Shown: positions 1 through 7,394 of the stretch, piece by piece | Layout of the letters: each line of letters opens with the position of its first letter | Position numbering within the stretch: the first letter of the stretch is position 1 | From: Gloeocapsa sp. PCC 73106 | GTDB lineage: Bacteria > Cyanobacteriota > Cyanobacteriia > Cyanobacteriales > Gloeocapsaceae | Length of the DNA: 32,311 bases | Direction: 5' to 3' | Assembly (NCBI RefSeq): GCF_000332035.1 | Contig: NZ_ALVY01000185.1 | Location: forward strand, 1 to 32,311 | Notes under the pieces: model-generated | Database searches by the model: none | The model's input: only the letters and a program-made list of their open reading frames with translations | What the model was told of the DNA's origin: nothing | Position numbers and translations under genes: made by a program

Positions 1-135
1 CCATAGGAATCAATATCTGATTTTCTACATTGTACTATAACAAACTATTTTGCCTTGAGCTGCCCAATTAGCTAATGTCTTAGGGTGATATCCAAATTTC
101 TCTTGTACTTGTTTTGGAGTTATAGCAGTCGCCAT
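1..135 (-). pseudogene. IS607-type serine recombinase N-terminal remnant (MerR-like helix-turn-helix), frameshifted
   Basis: On the minus strand an ATG at 135-133 opens 36 codons (stop at 25-27). They read like the MerR-type DNA-binding head of IS607 recombinases: TPKQVQEKFGYHPKTLANWA followed by AQGKI. In that family the next residues are usually an R-T-x-G-G-x-R-R-Y stretch. Here the frame instead stops after YSTM, and in a shifted frame just beyond it reads RKSDIDSY, which resembles the residues that normally follow. This looks like a small deletion that destroyed the frame. The catalytic resolvase domain and any partner tnpB would lie left of base 1 and cannot be seen. It could also be a lone MerR-like HTH gene. 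The family call is by residue pattern only. Confidence 0.5.
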
Positions 136-409
136 TACTATTAGGAAACTTTTCCTCTTCCCTGTTTCGGTGTTCCCTGTTCCCTAAAACGATAACTAAT
201 GTGTTCTAACCTACCTGTCTATGGCTATAAATACATTTTCCCATAAATGATAAATAACTCCATTTTACTACGATATAATGTTGTCTAACGGTACGGGAAA
301 TTGAGCAGTATTTGCAGTTAAGCTAAAATCGTAACATAATATAAGAGAAAAAACACCCTGTCTGGGTAATGCCTACTATCCAAATTTTGATGAGATACTT
401 TTTAATTGA
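136..409. other. AT-rich intergenic region with short direct repeats and a promoter
   Basis: No open reading frame worth calling is visible. Around 158-186 the pyrimidine-rich words TTCCCTGTT and TTCCCT recur, a low-complexity pattern of a kind common between cyanobacterial genes. The right part holds the probable promoter of the operon starting at 410. Confidence 0.5.
312..340 (+). promoter_or_regulatory. Probable sigma-70-type promoter of the 410-2012 operon
   Basis: TTGCAG at 312-317 and CATAAT at 335-340 are separated by 17 bases. Transcription would start near 347, giving a leader of about 60 bases. An isolated TATAAT at 274-279 lacks a good -35 partner and is the weaker alternative. 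Confidence 0.4.
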
Positions 410-919
410 ATGATGAATTCGGCTTACACCTATCCTATTTTTGGTCCAGAGATTTTCTGTCCTCATTGTCGGCAAACTATACCCGCTTTGACTTTGACCG
501 ATACTTATCTATGTTCTCGTCATGGAGCTTTCGAAGCCGATCCCAAAACGGGTGAACTAATTCATCTACAATCTGGACGTCATTGGCGCCTCTGGGAAGG
601 AAAATGGTATCGACAACATACTCATCCCGATGGCATTCGTTTTGAAATTCATGAAGCTTTAGACCGACTCTATACCGAAGGCTATAGAGCTACTAAGGTA
701 ATTATTGCTAGTCGTTATCGGGAATTAGTTAGTGCGTATCTAGATAAAACTACACCAAAACGCAGTCATACAGAGTCCCTCTTACCGCGACTCTATGGAT
801 TGCCCGTAGATTTCAGCCCTGAAACCCCAGAAGAACCCTGCTGGGAAGTAATTAACTTTGATTTAGAAAAAGAACCCGGTGCGCCGACTCGCTATCCCTA
901 TTTTCGTATGTTTGAATAA
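410..919 (+). CDS. TIGR02652 family conserved cyanobacterial protein
   Basis: A 169-residue soluble protein of unknown function that I recognise as the TIGR02652 family, known to me only from cyanobacteria. The N-terminus carries FGPEIFCPHC (C17, C20) with a further cysteine in TYLCSRHGAFEADP, so a small zinc-binding knuckle is possible. The middle contains HWRLWEGKWYRQH and an IIASRYRELVSAY helix. Two ATG codons stand in tandem (410 and 413), with no clear Shine-Dalgarno sequence before them. The stop TAA shares one base with the ATG of the next gene (TAATG), so it is the first cistron of a tightly coupled operon with a VOC protein and pantothenate kinase. The family assignment is firm; no function can be given. 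Confidence 0.85.
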   Translation: MMNSAYTYPIFGPEIFCPHCRQTIPALTLTDTYLCSRHGAFEADPKTGELIHLQSGRHWRLWEGKWYRQHTHPDGIRFEIHEALDRLYTEGYRATKVIIASRYRELVSAYLDKTTPKRSHTESLLPRLYGLPVDFSPETPEEPCWEVINFDLEKEPGAPTRYPYFRMFE

Positions 920-1314
920 TGCTACATCATGTTTCTATTCGTACAGCCGACATTCACCGAGCGATCGCCTTTTACGAAAAGTTAGGATTTACCGTAGGAG
1001 AACGTTTTACCACCGGATATACTCTAGCTTGTTGGCTCGAGGGTTTACAAGGAAGAATCGAATTGATTCAAATACCTGAACCTAAACCCGCTCCCGACGC
1101 TTTTAATGATGAACATTATGTCGGTTACTATCATATTTCCTTTGATCTAACTGAGATAAGCGCTGATCTGAGCACTTGGCTACGTCAGTTGCAAATTCCC
1201 CAGCTTCAAGTATTACTCGAACCAAAACAACAGATGATCGGCGATCGCGTTTATGAGGTCATGTTTTTAGCAGATCCCGATGGACTGCCTTTGGAATTTA
1301 TCAGATTACTATGA
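919..1314 (+). CDS. VOC family (glyoxalase/bleomycin-resistance fold) protein
   Basis: At 131 residues this is a single vicinal-oxygen-chelate domain of two beta-alpha-beta-beta-beta modules. It opens with MLHHVSIRTADIHRAIAFYEKLGF, the usual first-module signature with a metal-ligand histidine. A second histidine lies in YYHISFDL and a glutamate in DGLPLEFI near the end, the positions that normally complete the metal site. Such proteins act as lyases, isomerases, dioxygenases or binding proteins, and the substrate cannot be read from sequence. Its start overlaps the previous stop by one base and its stop overlaps the coaX start by four (ATGA), so translation is probably coupled across all three genes. 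Confidence 0.88.
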   Translation: MLHHVSIRTADIHRAIAFYEKLGFTVGERFTTGYTLACWLEGLQGRIELIQIPEPKPAPDAFNDEHYVGYYHISFDLTEISADLSTWLRQLQIPQLQVLLEPKQQMIGDRVYEVMFLADPDGLPLEFIRLL

Positions 1315-2012
1315 TCTTAACGGATTGGTTAGCTTTAGTCATCGGTAATTCTCGTTTCCATTGGGCTTATTTCCACGGAAAAGAACTACAACAAACCTGG
1401 GATAGCTCAGAAGCGATTATCCCTGACGATTGGCGTCATCTTTGTCTCTATATCGCCTCGGTGACTAAAATCACAAGCTTCCCAGAACATCCCTATCAAC
1501 GACTAATTCAACTCCAGGATATCCCCCTAAAAGGACTTTATTCAACCTTGGGTGTAGATCGTGCTTTGGCTCTTTGGGGAGCGATGGAGGTTTGGGGTTA
1601 TCCCTGTTTAGTTATTGATGGGGGAACAGCTTTAACTTTTACTGGTGCTAATCAACATGGGGAATTTCAAGGCGGTGCGATTTTACCAGGTTTGGCATTA
1701 CAATTGAATTCTTTAGCGATGGGAACTGCAGCTTTGCCGGGGATTAGTTTACCAGAAACGTTACCACCAATCTGGGCTAAAAGTACACCAGAAGCGATTA
1801 GCAGTGGCGTTATTTATACCGTTTTAGAGGGAATTAGCCAATTTATCGCCAAATGGTGGGCAGAATTTCCCCAAAGCCCAGTGATTTTCACAGGAGGGGA
1901 TGGAGATATACTCAAAGCTTATTTAACACAACTTCACCCAGAAATCGCCTGTCAAGTTAAATATGATAGCAATTTGGTATTTTGGGGAATGCGATCGCTG
2001 GTCACAAGTTAA
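1311..2012 (+). CDS. coaX: Type III pantothenate kinase (CoaX)
   Basis: Catalyses ATP-dependent phosphorylation of pantothenate, the first committed step of coenzyme A synthesis, in the cytosol. The 233 residues belong to the ASKHA-fold type III family. The phosphate-binding N-terminal strand reads LALVIGNSRFHWAYF, with the Gly-Asn-Ser-Arg variant usual in cyanobacterial members. GVDRALALWGA and the ATP-site motif LVIDGGTALTF follow, then a late IFTGGDG motif. The start ATG lies inside the stop of the VOC gene (ATGA), giving translational coupling. Type III enzymes are not inhibited by CoA in general; that is family knowledge and not visible here. Confidence 0.9.
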   Translation: MILTDWLALVIGNSRFHWAYFHGKELQQTWDSSEAIIPDDWRHLCLYIASVTKITSFPEHPYQRLIQLQDIPLKGLYSTLGVDRALALWGAMEVWGYPCLVIDGGTALTFTGANQHGEFQGGAILPGLALQLNSLAMGTAALPGISLPETLPPIWAKSTPEAISSGVIYTVLEGISQFIAKWWAEFPQSPVIFTGGDGDILKAYLTQLHPEIACQVKYDSNLVFWGMRSLVTS

Positions 2013-2067
2013 AAAATGTGCAACTATGGTAAATTGTTGGCTCTCAAAAAAAGCTTGGTGAAAATCG

Positions 2068-2856
2068 ATGAATTTACCCTCATCTGACGCTTTAACTCCC
2101 GTTCCTTCTGGTTCCCTCACCATTGCTCCTTTATCTACTAATTTTCTTAAGCTGTCTCTGGTAATTCCTACTTATAACGAAGGGGAAAATATCCAAGCAA
2201 TAATTAAAAGCTTGAGTGAATCCCTAGATAGGGCGATTTGGGGAGCTTATGAATTAATCGTCGTAGATGACGACAGTTCGGATCAAACCTGGCAATTAGC
2301 TCTAGACTTACTCTCTCAATACCCGCAGCTACGAGTAATGCGCCGCACCCAAGAAAAAGGTCTCTCAACTGCAGTGATCAGAGGTTGGCAAGTAGCAAGA
2401 GGTGAGATTTTGGGAGTCATCGACGCTGATTTGCAACATCCTCCATTGGTACTACTAAAACTAATAGCTAATATAGAAGCAGGAGCAGATCTAGCCGTAG
2501 CCAGTCGTCATCTCCAAGGGGGTGGATTTGGTCAGTGGAATTGGTTCAGACGTTTTCTTTCCAAGGGAGCACAAATATTAGGACTATTAATTCTCCCAGA
2601 AGTACTTAGTCGTCTTTCTGATCCTATGAGTGGGTATTTTCTGGTACGTCGGAGTGCGATCGCTGGCATAAAAATGTCCCCCATAGGCTATAAAATCTTA
2701 ATCGAAGTCACAGCGCGTGGTAGAATCCGCAAAATAGCCGAAGCAGGTTATATCTTTCAAGAACGTCACGCAGGCGTTAGTAAGGTTACCTGGAGACAGT
2801 ATTTAGAATATTTACAACATTTATCTAAGTTACGCGCGGCAAAAGGTGTTAGGTGA
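2068..2856 (+). CDS. Family 2 glycosyltransferase, polyprenyl-phosphate mannose/glucose synthase type
   Basis: A 262-residue GT-A enzyme resembling dolichyl/polyprenyl-phosphate mannosyltransferases (DPM1). It has the nucleotide-sugar site LVIPTYNEGENI, the VVDDDSSDQTW motif, the metal-binding DADLQHPP and the acceptor-side SRHLQGGG. An SDPMSGYFLVRR motif lies in the C-terminal half. It has no C-terminal GtrA or multi-helix membrane domain, so it is the short, soluble or peripheral form. It would transfer a sugar from a nucleotide donor to a lipid phosphate at the inner membrane face. Such a product is the donor used by GT-C enzymes, two likely examples of which (DUF2079 at 4443 and GT39 at 20850) are nearby. 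The first 28 residues are poorly conserved in type, so the true start could lie slightly later. Sugar specificity is not determinable. Confidence 0.85.
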   Translation: MNLPSSDALTPVPSGSLTIAPLSTNFLKLSLVIPTYNEGENIQAIIKSLSESLDRAIWGAYELIVVDDDSSDQTWQLALDLLSQYPQLRVMRRTQEKGLSTAVIRGWQVARGEILGVIDADLQHPPLVLLKLIANIEAGADLAVASRHLQGGGFGQWNWFRRFLSKGAQILGLLILPEVLSRLSDPMSGYFLVRRSAIAGIKMSPIGYKILIEVTARGRIRKIAEAGYIFQERHAGVSKVTWRQYLEYLQHLSKLRAAKGVR

Positions 2857-2862
2857 TAAAGG

Positions 2863-2964
2863 TGATTAATGAAGCGATCGCTAATCATATCGGCTCTCCC
2901 GTACCTGTGGTGATAAACAAAACTTATCGTTTATCGACAATAGGCAACAGGCAAGAGGCAATAG
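2863..2964. repeat. Inverted repeats and a heptamer tandem repeat in the 2857-3117 gap
   Basis: TGATTA (2863-2868) and TAATCA (2882-2887) flank a HIP1 site. GATAAAC (2912-2918) and GTTTATC (2929-2935) form a 7-bp hairpin arm pair. From 2940 the heptamers ATAGGCA, ACAGGCA and AGAGGCA run head to tail and end in ATAG at 2964, like the short tandemly repeated sequences known in cyanobacteria. The rest of the gap is AT-rich with a pyrimidine run at 3080-3105 (CCCTTTCCCC type). No gene is seen. Confidence 0.5.
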
Positions 2965-3117
2965 CTTAGAAAATGTAAAAATAATCACAATTTACCTCAT
3001 AAACTCCAAAGAGCCATCATATCAAGTCCGCTTAATTAGTTAACATAAAATTGTGAGTCCCATTTTTATCTAAACTTTTACCCTTTCCCCTTTTCCCTTT
3101 ACCCCATACCTTGGACC

Positions 3118-4248
3118 TCATACCTTTCCTTTGACTACGTTTGTTGTTATACATCCCGTCTTCATAACTCCTATAAAGCCCGCTCCCACCAAGCACGCTA
3201 CTACGCTTAAATTCTCTGGTATTTCGGTCACTTCGTCAATCCAAACCTGGTAAAATGAAATACGGTTATCATACATAAACTCTCCAAAGGAAGAATTGAT
3301 AGCGAAGTCTCGATCAGAACTAACTAAAGAACCGTTTTCATCAATGGTGAAGATAGTCTCCCGAAAGGTGGTGACACCGGCGATTTTACCGTCAATAAAG
3401 GTAGGACTTCCCGAATCTCCTCTTGCTCCTCCTACTTCCTGTTGACCTACACCCAGATTGGAAAGATCAAAAAAGTAGTCAAAAGCGTCATTCCTCGATC
3501 GCCCATTGTCAAAATCGTAACCCAAAATACCCGTAGTCGCTCCCTCGAAAAATTCACCTCTGGGAGAGCCATCGGCGTCATAACGATTGAGTCCGACACG
3601 TTTAACGCCAGTATCTAAAATATCTCCCTGATTACCAGTTCCTGACCTTCCATAACCGACTTTAACAGCGACCTGGTTAATTTCGTCAGAACGACGATAG
3701 ATTAAATAGCGATCGACCTCCTCGGGAGCGCGACTGTCTAGTTCCAAAATTGCTAGATCATTTCCATTGACCAAAGTTCCGTCCCAACCAGGAGCGAGAG
3801 TAATCTGATTTGATGGTACGTTAAAAGTAATTCTACCCGAGGGTATGTCGAAGTTTACTTCAGCATTAGAGATGTTAATTCGACCTTGGTTATTAGTCAG
3901 ACAATGAGCTGCGGTGAGCACATGTTTCCCGGTAGATAGCAAACTACCAGAACATCTCTCAGATATAGGACTATTGGGTGAGCTTAAAAAGATATCCGCT
4001 ACTCCATCAAAACCTTCATCGGGATTGACCAGATAGATGGGATTAAATGAATTAATAGTCGTAGTGTACAACGGTTGAGTTAAAGATACTACCCTAAATT
4101 CCGGATTGAAGTCAACTTCTACGTCAGGACCTCCTTGAATTATGAGGTCTTCTCCCGCAGGATCTATTCTAATCGTCGATTGCGCCTCGGGGATATAAAG
4201 CCCGAAAGCGACAAAAAAGAAAAAAAAGCGGATGATATTAAATTTCAT
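3118..4248 (-). CDS. Secreted trypsin-like serine protease with a PEP-CTERM-like C-terminal anchor
   Basis: A 376-residue chymotrypsin-fold (S1) peptidase. Residues 1-24 form a signal peptide with a striking run of phenylalanines (RFFFFFVAFG) ending near EAQS. The catalytic triad is complete: H115 in LTAAHC, D164 in NGNDLAILEL, and S279 in GGARGDSGSPTF. C99 and C116 could form the conserved disulfide around the histidine loop. The extreme C-terminus has IPENLSVVACLVGAGFIGVM followed by a lysine. That is a proline-glutamate motif plus hydrophobic helix as in PEP-CTERM sorting tails, but with PEN instead of PEP and an unusually long, weakly basic end. It is therefore probably exported and transiently anchored. 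The long insert between D164 and S279 may shape specificity. The protein lacks the DegP/HtrA PDZ domain, so it is not a DegP/HtrA-type (Deg) protease. Confidence 0.85.
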   Translation of the reverse strand: MKFNIIRFFFFFVAFGLYIPEAQSTIRIDPAGEDLIIQGGPDVEVDFNPEFRVVSLTQPLYTTTINSFNPIYLVNPDEGFDGVADIFLSSPNSPISERCSGSLLSTGKHVLTAAHCLTNNQGRINISNAEVNFDIPSGRITFNVPSNQITLAPGWDGTLVNGNDLAILELDSRAPEEVDRYLIYRRSDEINQVAVKVGYGRSGTGNQGDILDTGVKRVGLNRYDADGSPRGEFFEGATTGILGYDFDNGRSRNDAFDYFFDLSNLGVGQQEVGGARGDSGSPTFIDGKIAGVTTFRETIFTIDENGSLVSSDRDFAINSSFGEFMYDNRISFYQVWIDEVTEIPENLSVVACLVGAGFIGVMKTGCITTNVVKGKV

Positions 4249-4273
4249 GCTCTATAGTTTTGGTGTCGTGACC

Positions 4274-4285
4274 ATACACGTGTAT
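4274..4285. promoter_or_regulatory. 12-bp perfect palindrome upstream of the protease gene
   Basis: ATACACGTGTAT reads identically on both strands and lies 26 bases before the protease start codon. It could be an operator or simply a structured leader. A TATAAT (minus strand, 4413-4408) further upstream is a candidate -10 element without a convincing -35. Confidence 0.25.
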
Positions 4286-4442
4286 CAGCTGTAGATTATC
4301 GTACGCATCTTTACCAGGGACCTAAAACTACCTTTATATGTCCTAAACGAACTGTTTTTTGCTATATATTGCGCTGGTAACTGCTCAGATATCAACCTAC
4401 CTAAGAGATTATAAGAGCTTTTCCCCATTCCAACGGATGATT

Positions 4443-6104
4443 TCACATTGATTTTAGCTTCTTTGACATTGGGTTATTTAACCAAGCGTTTAGCGCTTCT
4501 GGATCCGACTCTATTCCTTTTTGCAAAAGAATAACACCGTCATTAAGCGCAACTATTCCGTATTCTTGATTACTAGTAACCTCTTCAATTAGAACGTTAA
4601 TATTTTGTAATTGCTCACCAAAAGCAGTAAAAGCCACTTGATATTGAGCTAGACGCCATAAATCAGCGACTAGATAATCTACTTTGATTTTTTCTCCTGT
4701 GTCATCAACTAACTCATAAGCGGGAAGCCTAATAATTGCCCGGCGTCCCGATAAAGGAGGAATAAGATGATTAGTCGCGGCTACACTAGCATCGGGGGGA
4801 ATTTGCTCCAAAATACCCCGAATCTGCGTACTGTGAAGCCATTGTTCTGGTAGAGATATATGTACCCTCGGCTGTATAGAATCGGGTACGAGAAAATAAA
4901 AAGCCTGCATTTGCTCAGAAGGACTAGCTAAAATTGAGAAAATTAAGGAAAGAGTCAAACAAAACAGCCAAAAAAACCGAAAAGGTCGATTTAGAGAGCG
5001 TGGTTTTAATGCTGATAGGGGTTGCCAAAAATTAAGCCAATTTTGTCCTCTCCACCACAGAATAGTTCCATAAAAAAAACCTGGTGCTACCATCATCGAA
5101 TAGCGTACACTCACTACTAGCACGGTCATACCCTTAGCTAAAAGCATCGTCAACAAGGGAAACCCCGCAACTAACCAACCTGCAGGAGCTAACAGAGGAA
5201 CAAAGGCTAAAGGTAACCAATGACCCAGTAGATAATTGAGAGTAGCACCAATAGGGGTGACTAATTCTTCGAGTAATAGTAGGGGTTGAGTGAGCATTCC
5301 TTTGATTACTTCCAGGGTAGAGGCTGACTCGTTATTGACGTATTGACCAAAGCGCTCCACCATAAAGCGTGTGGAAATATCATCGGCAAATTGGGGCATT
5401 ACTAGGTTAGTTACCACAATCATGTAAAGTAAACTGGTGATACACACCAAAAAGCCTACACCAGGATAACGTCTGCTGAGGATGAGATAGGTTCCCACAC
5501 TAAATAGAGGTATACCCGCATCCTCGCGCACGGCTAAAATCCAGAGCGCAAAGATCGCAAATAACCACCACTGTCGCTTTTCCATCGCTAGTAATAGACT
5601 GAAAATTAGCACCGGAAGCTGACAGAGATTATCGAAATTAGATAGGGTAGGACCAATTGTGGCTATCGCTGTATAGAAACTGGCGGTAATCCAGAGAGAA
5701 ACCCCCGAATTTAGATGTTGTCTGGCTAGAAAGTATAGAACTATTCCTCCTGTAGTTACCCAGAATACTTGAATAACGCTCAAGGTAGCTGGTGATGGGA
5801 ATAAAAAATATAGAGGTAGCCAGAGTAACATCGCCGGAGTGAAGTGCATACCGAAATGGCTATAGTTAACCATAGGAACCTGTTTTAGATGCACAACTTG
5901 ACTAGAAATACCGGAAGCTAGAGAACTTTGGGCGGGATAACCTTGTAGAGTGTTCCAAAACATCTGATTAAAGGTACCCTGGTCGTAGGAGGAGTAAAAG
6001 CTATAGTAGCGGTTAAGAGCGATTACCAGAGTTAAGAGAAAAAAAGCACTAGTAATCGCTATTAAATAAAATTGATGGGGTTTTAAAACGAATTTATTGA
6101 CCAT
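4443..6104 (-). CDS. DUF2079 family polytopic membrane protein (GT-C-like)
   Basis: The 553 residues contain about ten hydrophobic segments over the first 400, then a soluble C-terminal domain of about 150. The N-terminal loop after the first helix carries SSYDQGTFNQMFWNTLQG and later HFGMHFTPAMLLWLPLY, the hallmark of DUF2079. In GT-C glycosyltransferases an acidic residue in this first periplasmic loop is catalytic; the aspartate in YDQG occupies that place. DUF2079 proteins are predicted, not proven, to use polyprenyl-phosphate-sugar donors. The C-terminal part contains VAATNHLIPPLSGRRAIIRLP, a common feature of the family. The start overlaps the end of the upstream small gene by 11 bases, so they form an operon. 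Confidence 0.85.
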   Translation of the reverse strand: MVNKFVLKPHQFYLIAITSAFFLLTLVIALNRYYSFYSSYDQGTFNQMFWNTLQGYPAQSSLASGISSQVVHLKQVPMVNYSHFGMHFTPAMLLWLPLYFLFPSPATLSVIQVFWVTTGGIVLYFLARQHLNSGVSLWITASFYTAIATIGPTLSNFDNLCQLPVLIFSLLLAMEKRQWWLFAIFALWILAVREDAGIPLFSVGTYLILSRRYPGVGFLVCITSLLYMIVVTNLVMPQFADDISTRFMVERFGQYVNNESASTLEVIKGMLTQPLLLLEELVTPIGATLNYLLGHWLPLAFVPLLAPAGWLVAGFPLLTMLLAKGMTVLVVSVRYSMMVAPGFFYGTILWWRGQNWLNFWQPLSALKPRSLNRPFRFFWLFCLTLSLIFSILASPSEQMQAFYFLVPDSIQPRVHISLPEQWLHSTQIRGILEQIPPDASVAATNHLIPPLSGRRAIIRLPAYELVDDTGEKIKVDYLVADLWRLAQYQVAFTAFGEQLQNINVLIEEVTSNQEYGIVALNDGVILLQKGIESDPEALNAWLNNPMSKKLKSM

Positions 6105-6483
6105 GATTGCGCAGATTTTCTAGATATTCGGTCCATTCTTGAGCTAGAGATACCTCCGTAAAGGGTATAATTACTACTTTTTCGGGGTTAAGGAAGCTAA
6201 ATTCGATCGCTGCTTCTTGTCGGGATTGAGGTTCGAACAAACGAATTGAGTTTACCTGAGTCAGGGAAAAGGTTTGTAATTCTCTAGGGCGATCGCGTCC
6301 TGGTTTTCCCCAAGTTATCTCTAAATTTTTTTGACCCAAAACCGCATAAATATCGTACTTGCTTCGCTCAAATGCTTGAGCCCATTGGCGATAGGCTTCG
6401 ATTTTTTGATATTCATTCCAACCCGCCCAAGTTAGCCAACCGAAAAGAATGAGTAGGGGTAACCACAATAAACCACGTTCCAT
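6094..6483 (-). CDS. Small membrane-anchored protein of unknown function, first gene of the DUF2079 operon
   Basis: A 129-residue protein with one N-terminal hydrophobic helix (WLPLLILFGWLTWAGW, residues 6-21), followed by a soluble domain with PH-like alternation of short strands. That domain includes ITWGKPGRDRPRELQTFSLTQV, then VVIIPFTEVSLAQEW. I do not recognise the family. The 11-base overlap with DUF2079 implies translational coupling and possibly a shared membrane complex. The helix could be a signal anchor placing the domain outside, or the opposite topology; few positive charges flank it. Confidence 0.65.
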   Translation of the reverse strand: MERGLLWLPLLILFGWLTWAGWNEYQKIEAYRQWAQAFERSKYDIYAVLGQKNLEITWGKPGRDRPRELQTFSLTQVNSIRLFEPQSRQEAAIEFSFLNPEKVVIIPFTEVSLAQEWTEYLENLRNHGQ

Positions 6484-6538
6484 TAGTTATGATTAGAATT
6501 AGAAAGCGTTTGTTATTAATGTAACCTAGGCTTCAATT

Positions 6539-7192
6539 ATGACATCTTATGCAACAGCTTCCGCTAGAGCCGAAATGAGCGAACTGCGTCGCTTGAAAAC
6601 CCTTTTACCTCCTGAGTTGCAAAGCTGGGTGATGGTAGAAGGAAGTACCGAAGTTAATCCCCCGTTAATCCGCTGCGAGGAACTCGGTAAAGACGAGGTA
6701 GAAATACAAGTTGACCTAGTTAAATGGGAAAATTTAGCTATGGATCAGCGTAATCTGCTGTTTTGGCACGAAGTAGCCCGTATTCAAAATGATAGTATCC
6801 CTAGAGAAGGCTGGGAAATGGCCGCCCTAGCTATCGGTTTAGGAGGTGCAGTAGGAGAACTTTGGGTACAAGATGGGTTACTCTTGTTACTCGCTTTATC
6901 TCTCTGCGGTATCTCTGGTTATCGACTTTGGCAAAAAAATAATGGAGATCGACAAATTAAAGAACTGATCGAAGCGGATGAAAAAGCGATCGTTTTGGCT
7001 ACTCGCTTTGGTTATTCTCTGCGCAATGCTTATAAAAGTCTCGGTAGTGCTTTGAAAACTTTGATTGAACAGACTCCTAATCGTCGTCAACGCAAACGAT
7101 ATGACGAACGTTTACAAGCTCTACGTCGTGGCGCCAACAAAGCTAAGACTCAAATGGACTCACAGGTAGAAACCATTCGCGAAATCAACTAG
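6539..7192 (+). CDS. DUF3318 domain protein
   Basis: A 217-residue protein I recognise as DUF3318, a family known from cyanobacteria and plastid-bearing lineages with no assigned function. Residues about 10-95 form the conserved part, ending in LLFWHEVARIQNDSIPREGWE. Two closely spaced hydrophobic segments follow (MAALAIGLGGAVGELWV and LLLLLALSLCGISGYRLW). The C-terminal third is basic and helical (NRRQRKRYDERLQALRRGANKAK). The HExAR-like string (WHEVARI) recalls a metalloprotease HExxH motif, but the second histidine is absent. The gene is transcribed away from the small gene at 6483, from a 55-base divergent gap. Confidence 0.8.
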   Translation: MTSYATASARAEMSELRRLKTLLPPELQSWVMVEGSTEVNPPLIRCEELGKDEVEIQVDLVKWENLAMDQRNLLFWHEVARIQNDSIPREGWEMAALAIGLGGAVGELWVQDGLLLLLALSLCGISGYRLWQKNNGDRQIKELIEADEKAIVLATRFGYSLRNAYKSLGSALKTLIEQTPNRRQRKRYDERLQALRRGANKAKTQMDSQVETIREIN

Positions 7193-7214
7193 ACCAAGTT
7201 AGGCTTTGTCTCAA

Positions 7215-7285
7215 AGCGGGTGGGGGGAATCGAACCCCCATCATCAGCTTGGAAGGCTGAGGTTTTACCACTAAACTACACCCGC
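7215..7285 (-). tRNA. tRNA-Gly (anticodon UCC)
   Basis: Read on the minus strand this 71-base gene folds into a full cloverleaf. The seven-pair acceptor is GCGGGTG with CACCCGC. The anticodon stem is TCAGC with GCTGA around the loop CTTCCAA (anticodon UCC at 7253-7251). The T-arm is GGGGG-TTCGATT-CCCCC. The discriminator base is U, as expected for glycine. CCA is not encoded, since TTG follows the discriminator. It lies antisense in the gap between DUF3318 and the NADH dehydrogenase gene. Confidence 0.97.
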
Positions 7286-7394
7286 GTTTAGTTACTTGCT
7301 GATTTTAGCATAAGTCTAGAAAATTTGGCAAGTAGCTTTGTTAAAAAAGTTAAAATGCTATGCTAGAGAAAGTTTTCAAGCGATAGTAATTCTT

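Noticed and set aside
7338-7394. TTG start at 7338 for the NADH dehydrogenase, adding 19 residues
   Set aside because: The added residues do not resemble the family, and the ATG at 7395 places the FAD motif at the normal distance from the N-terminus.
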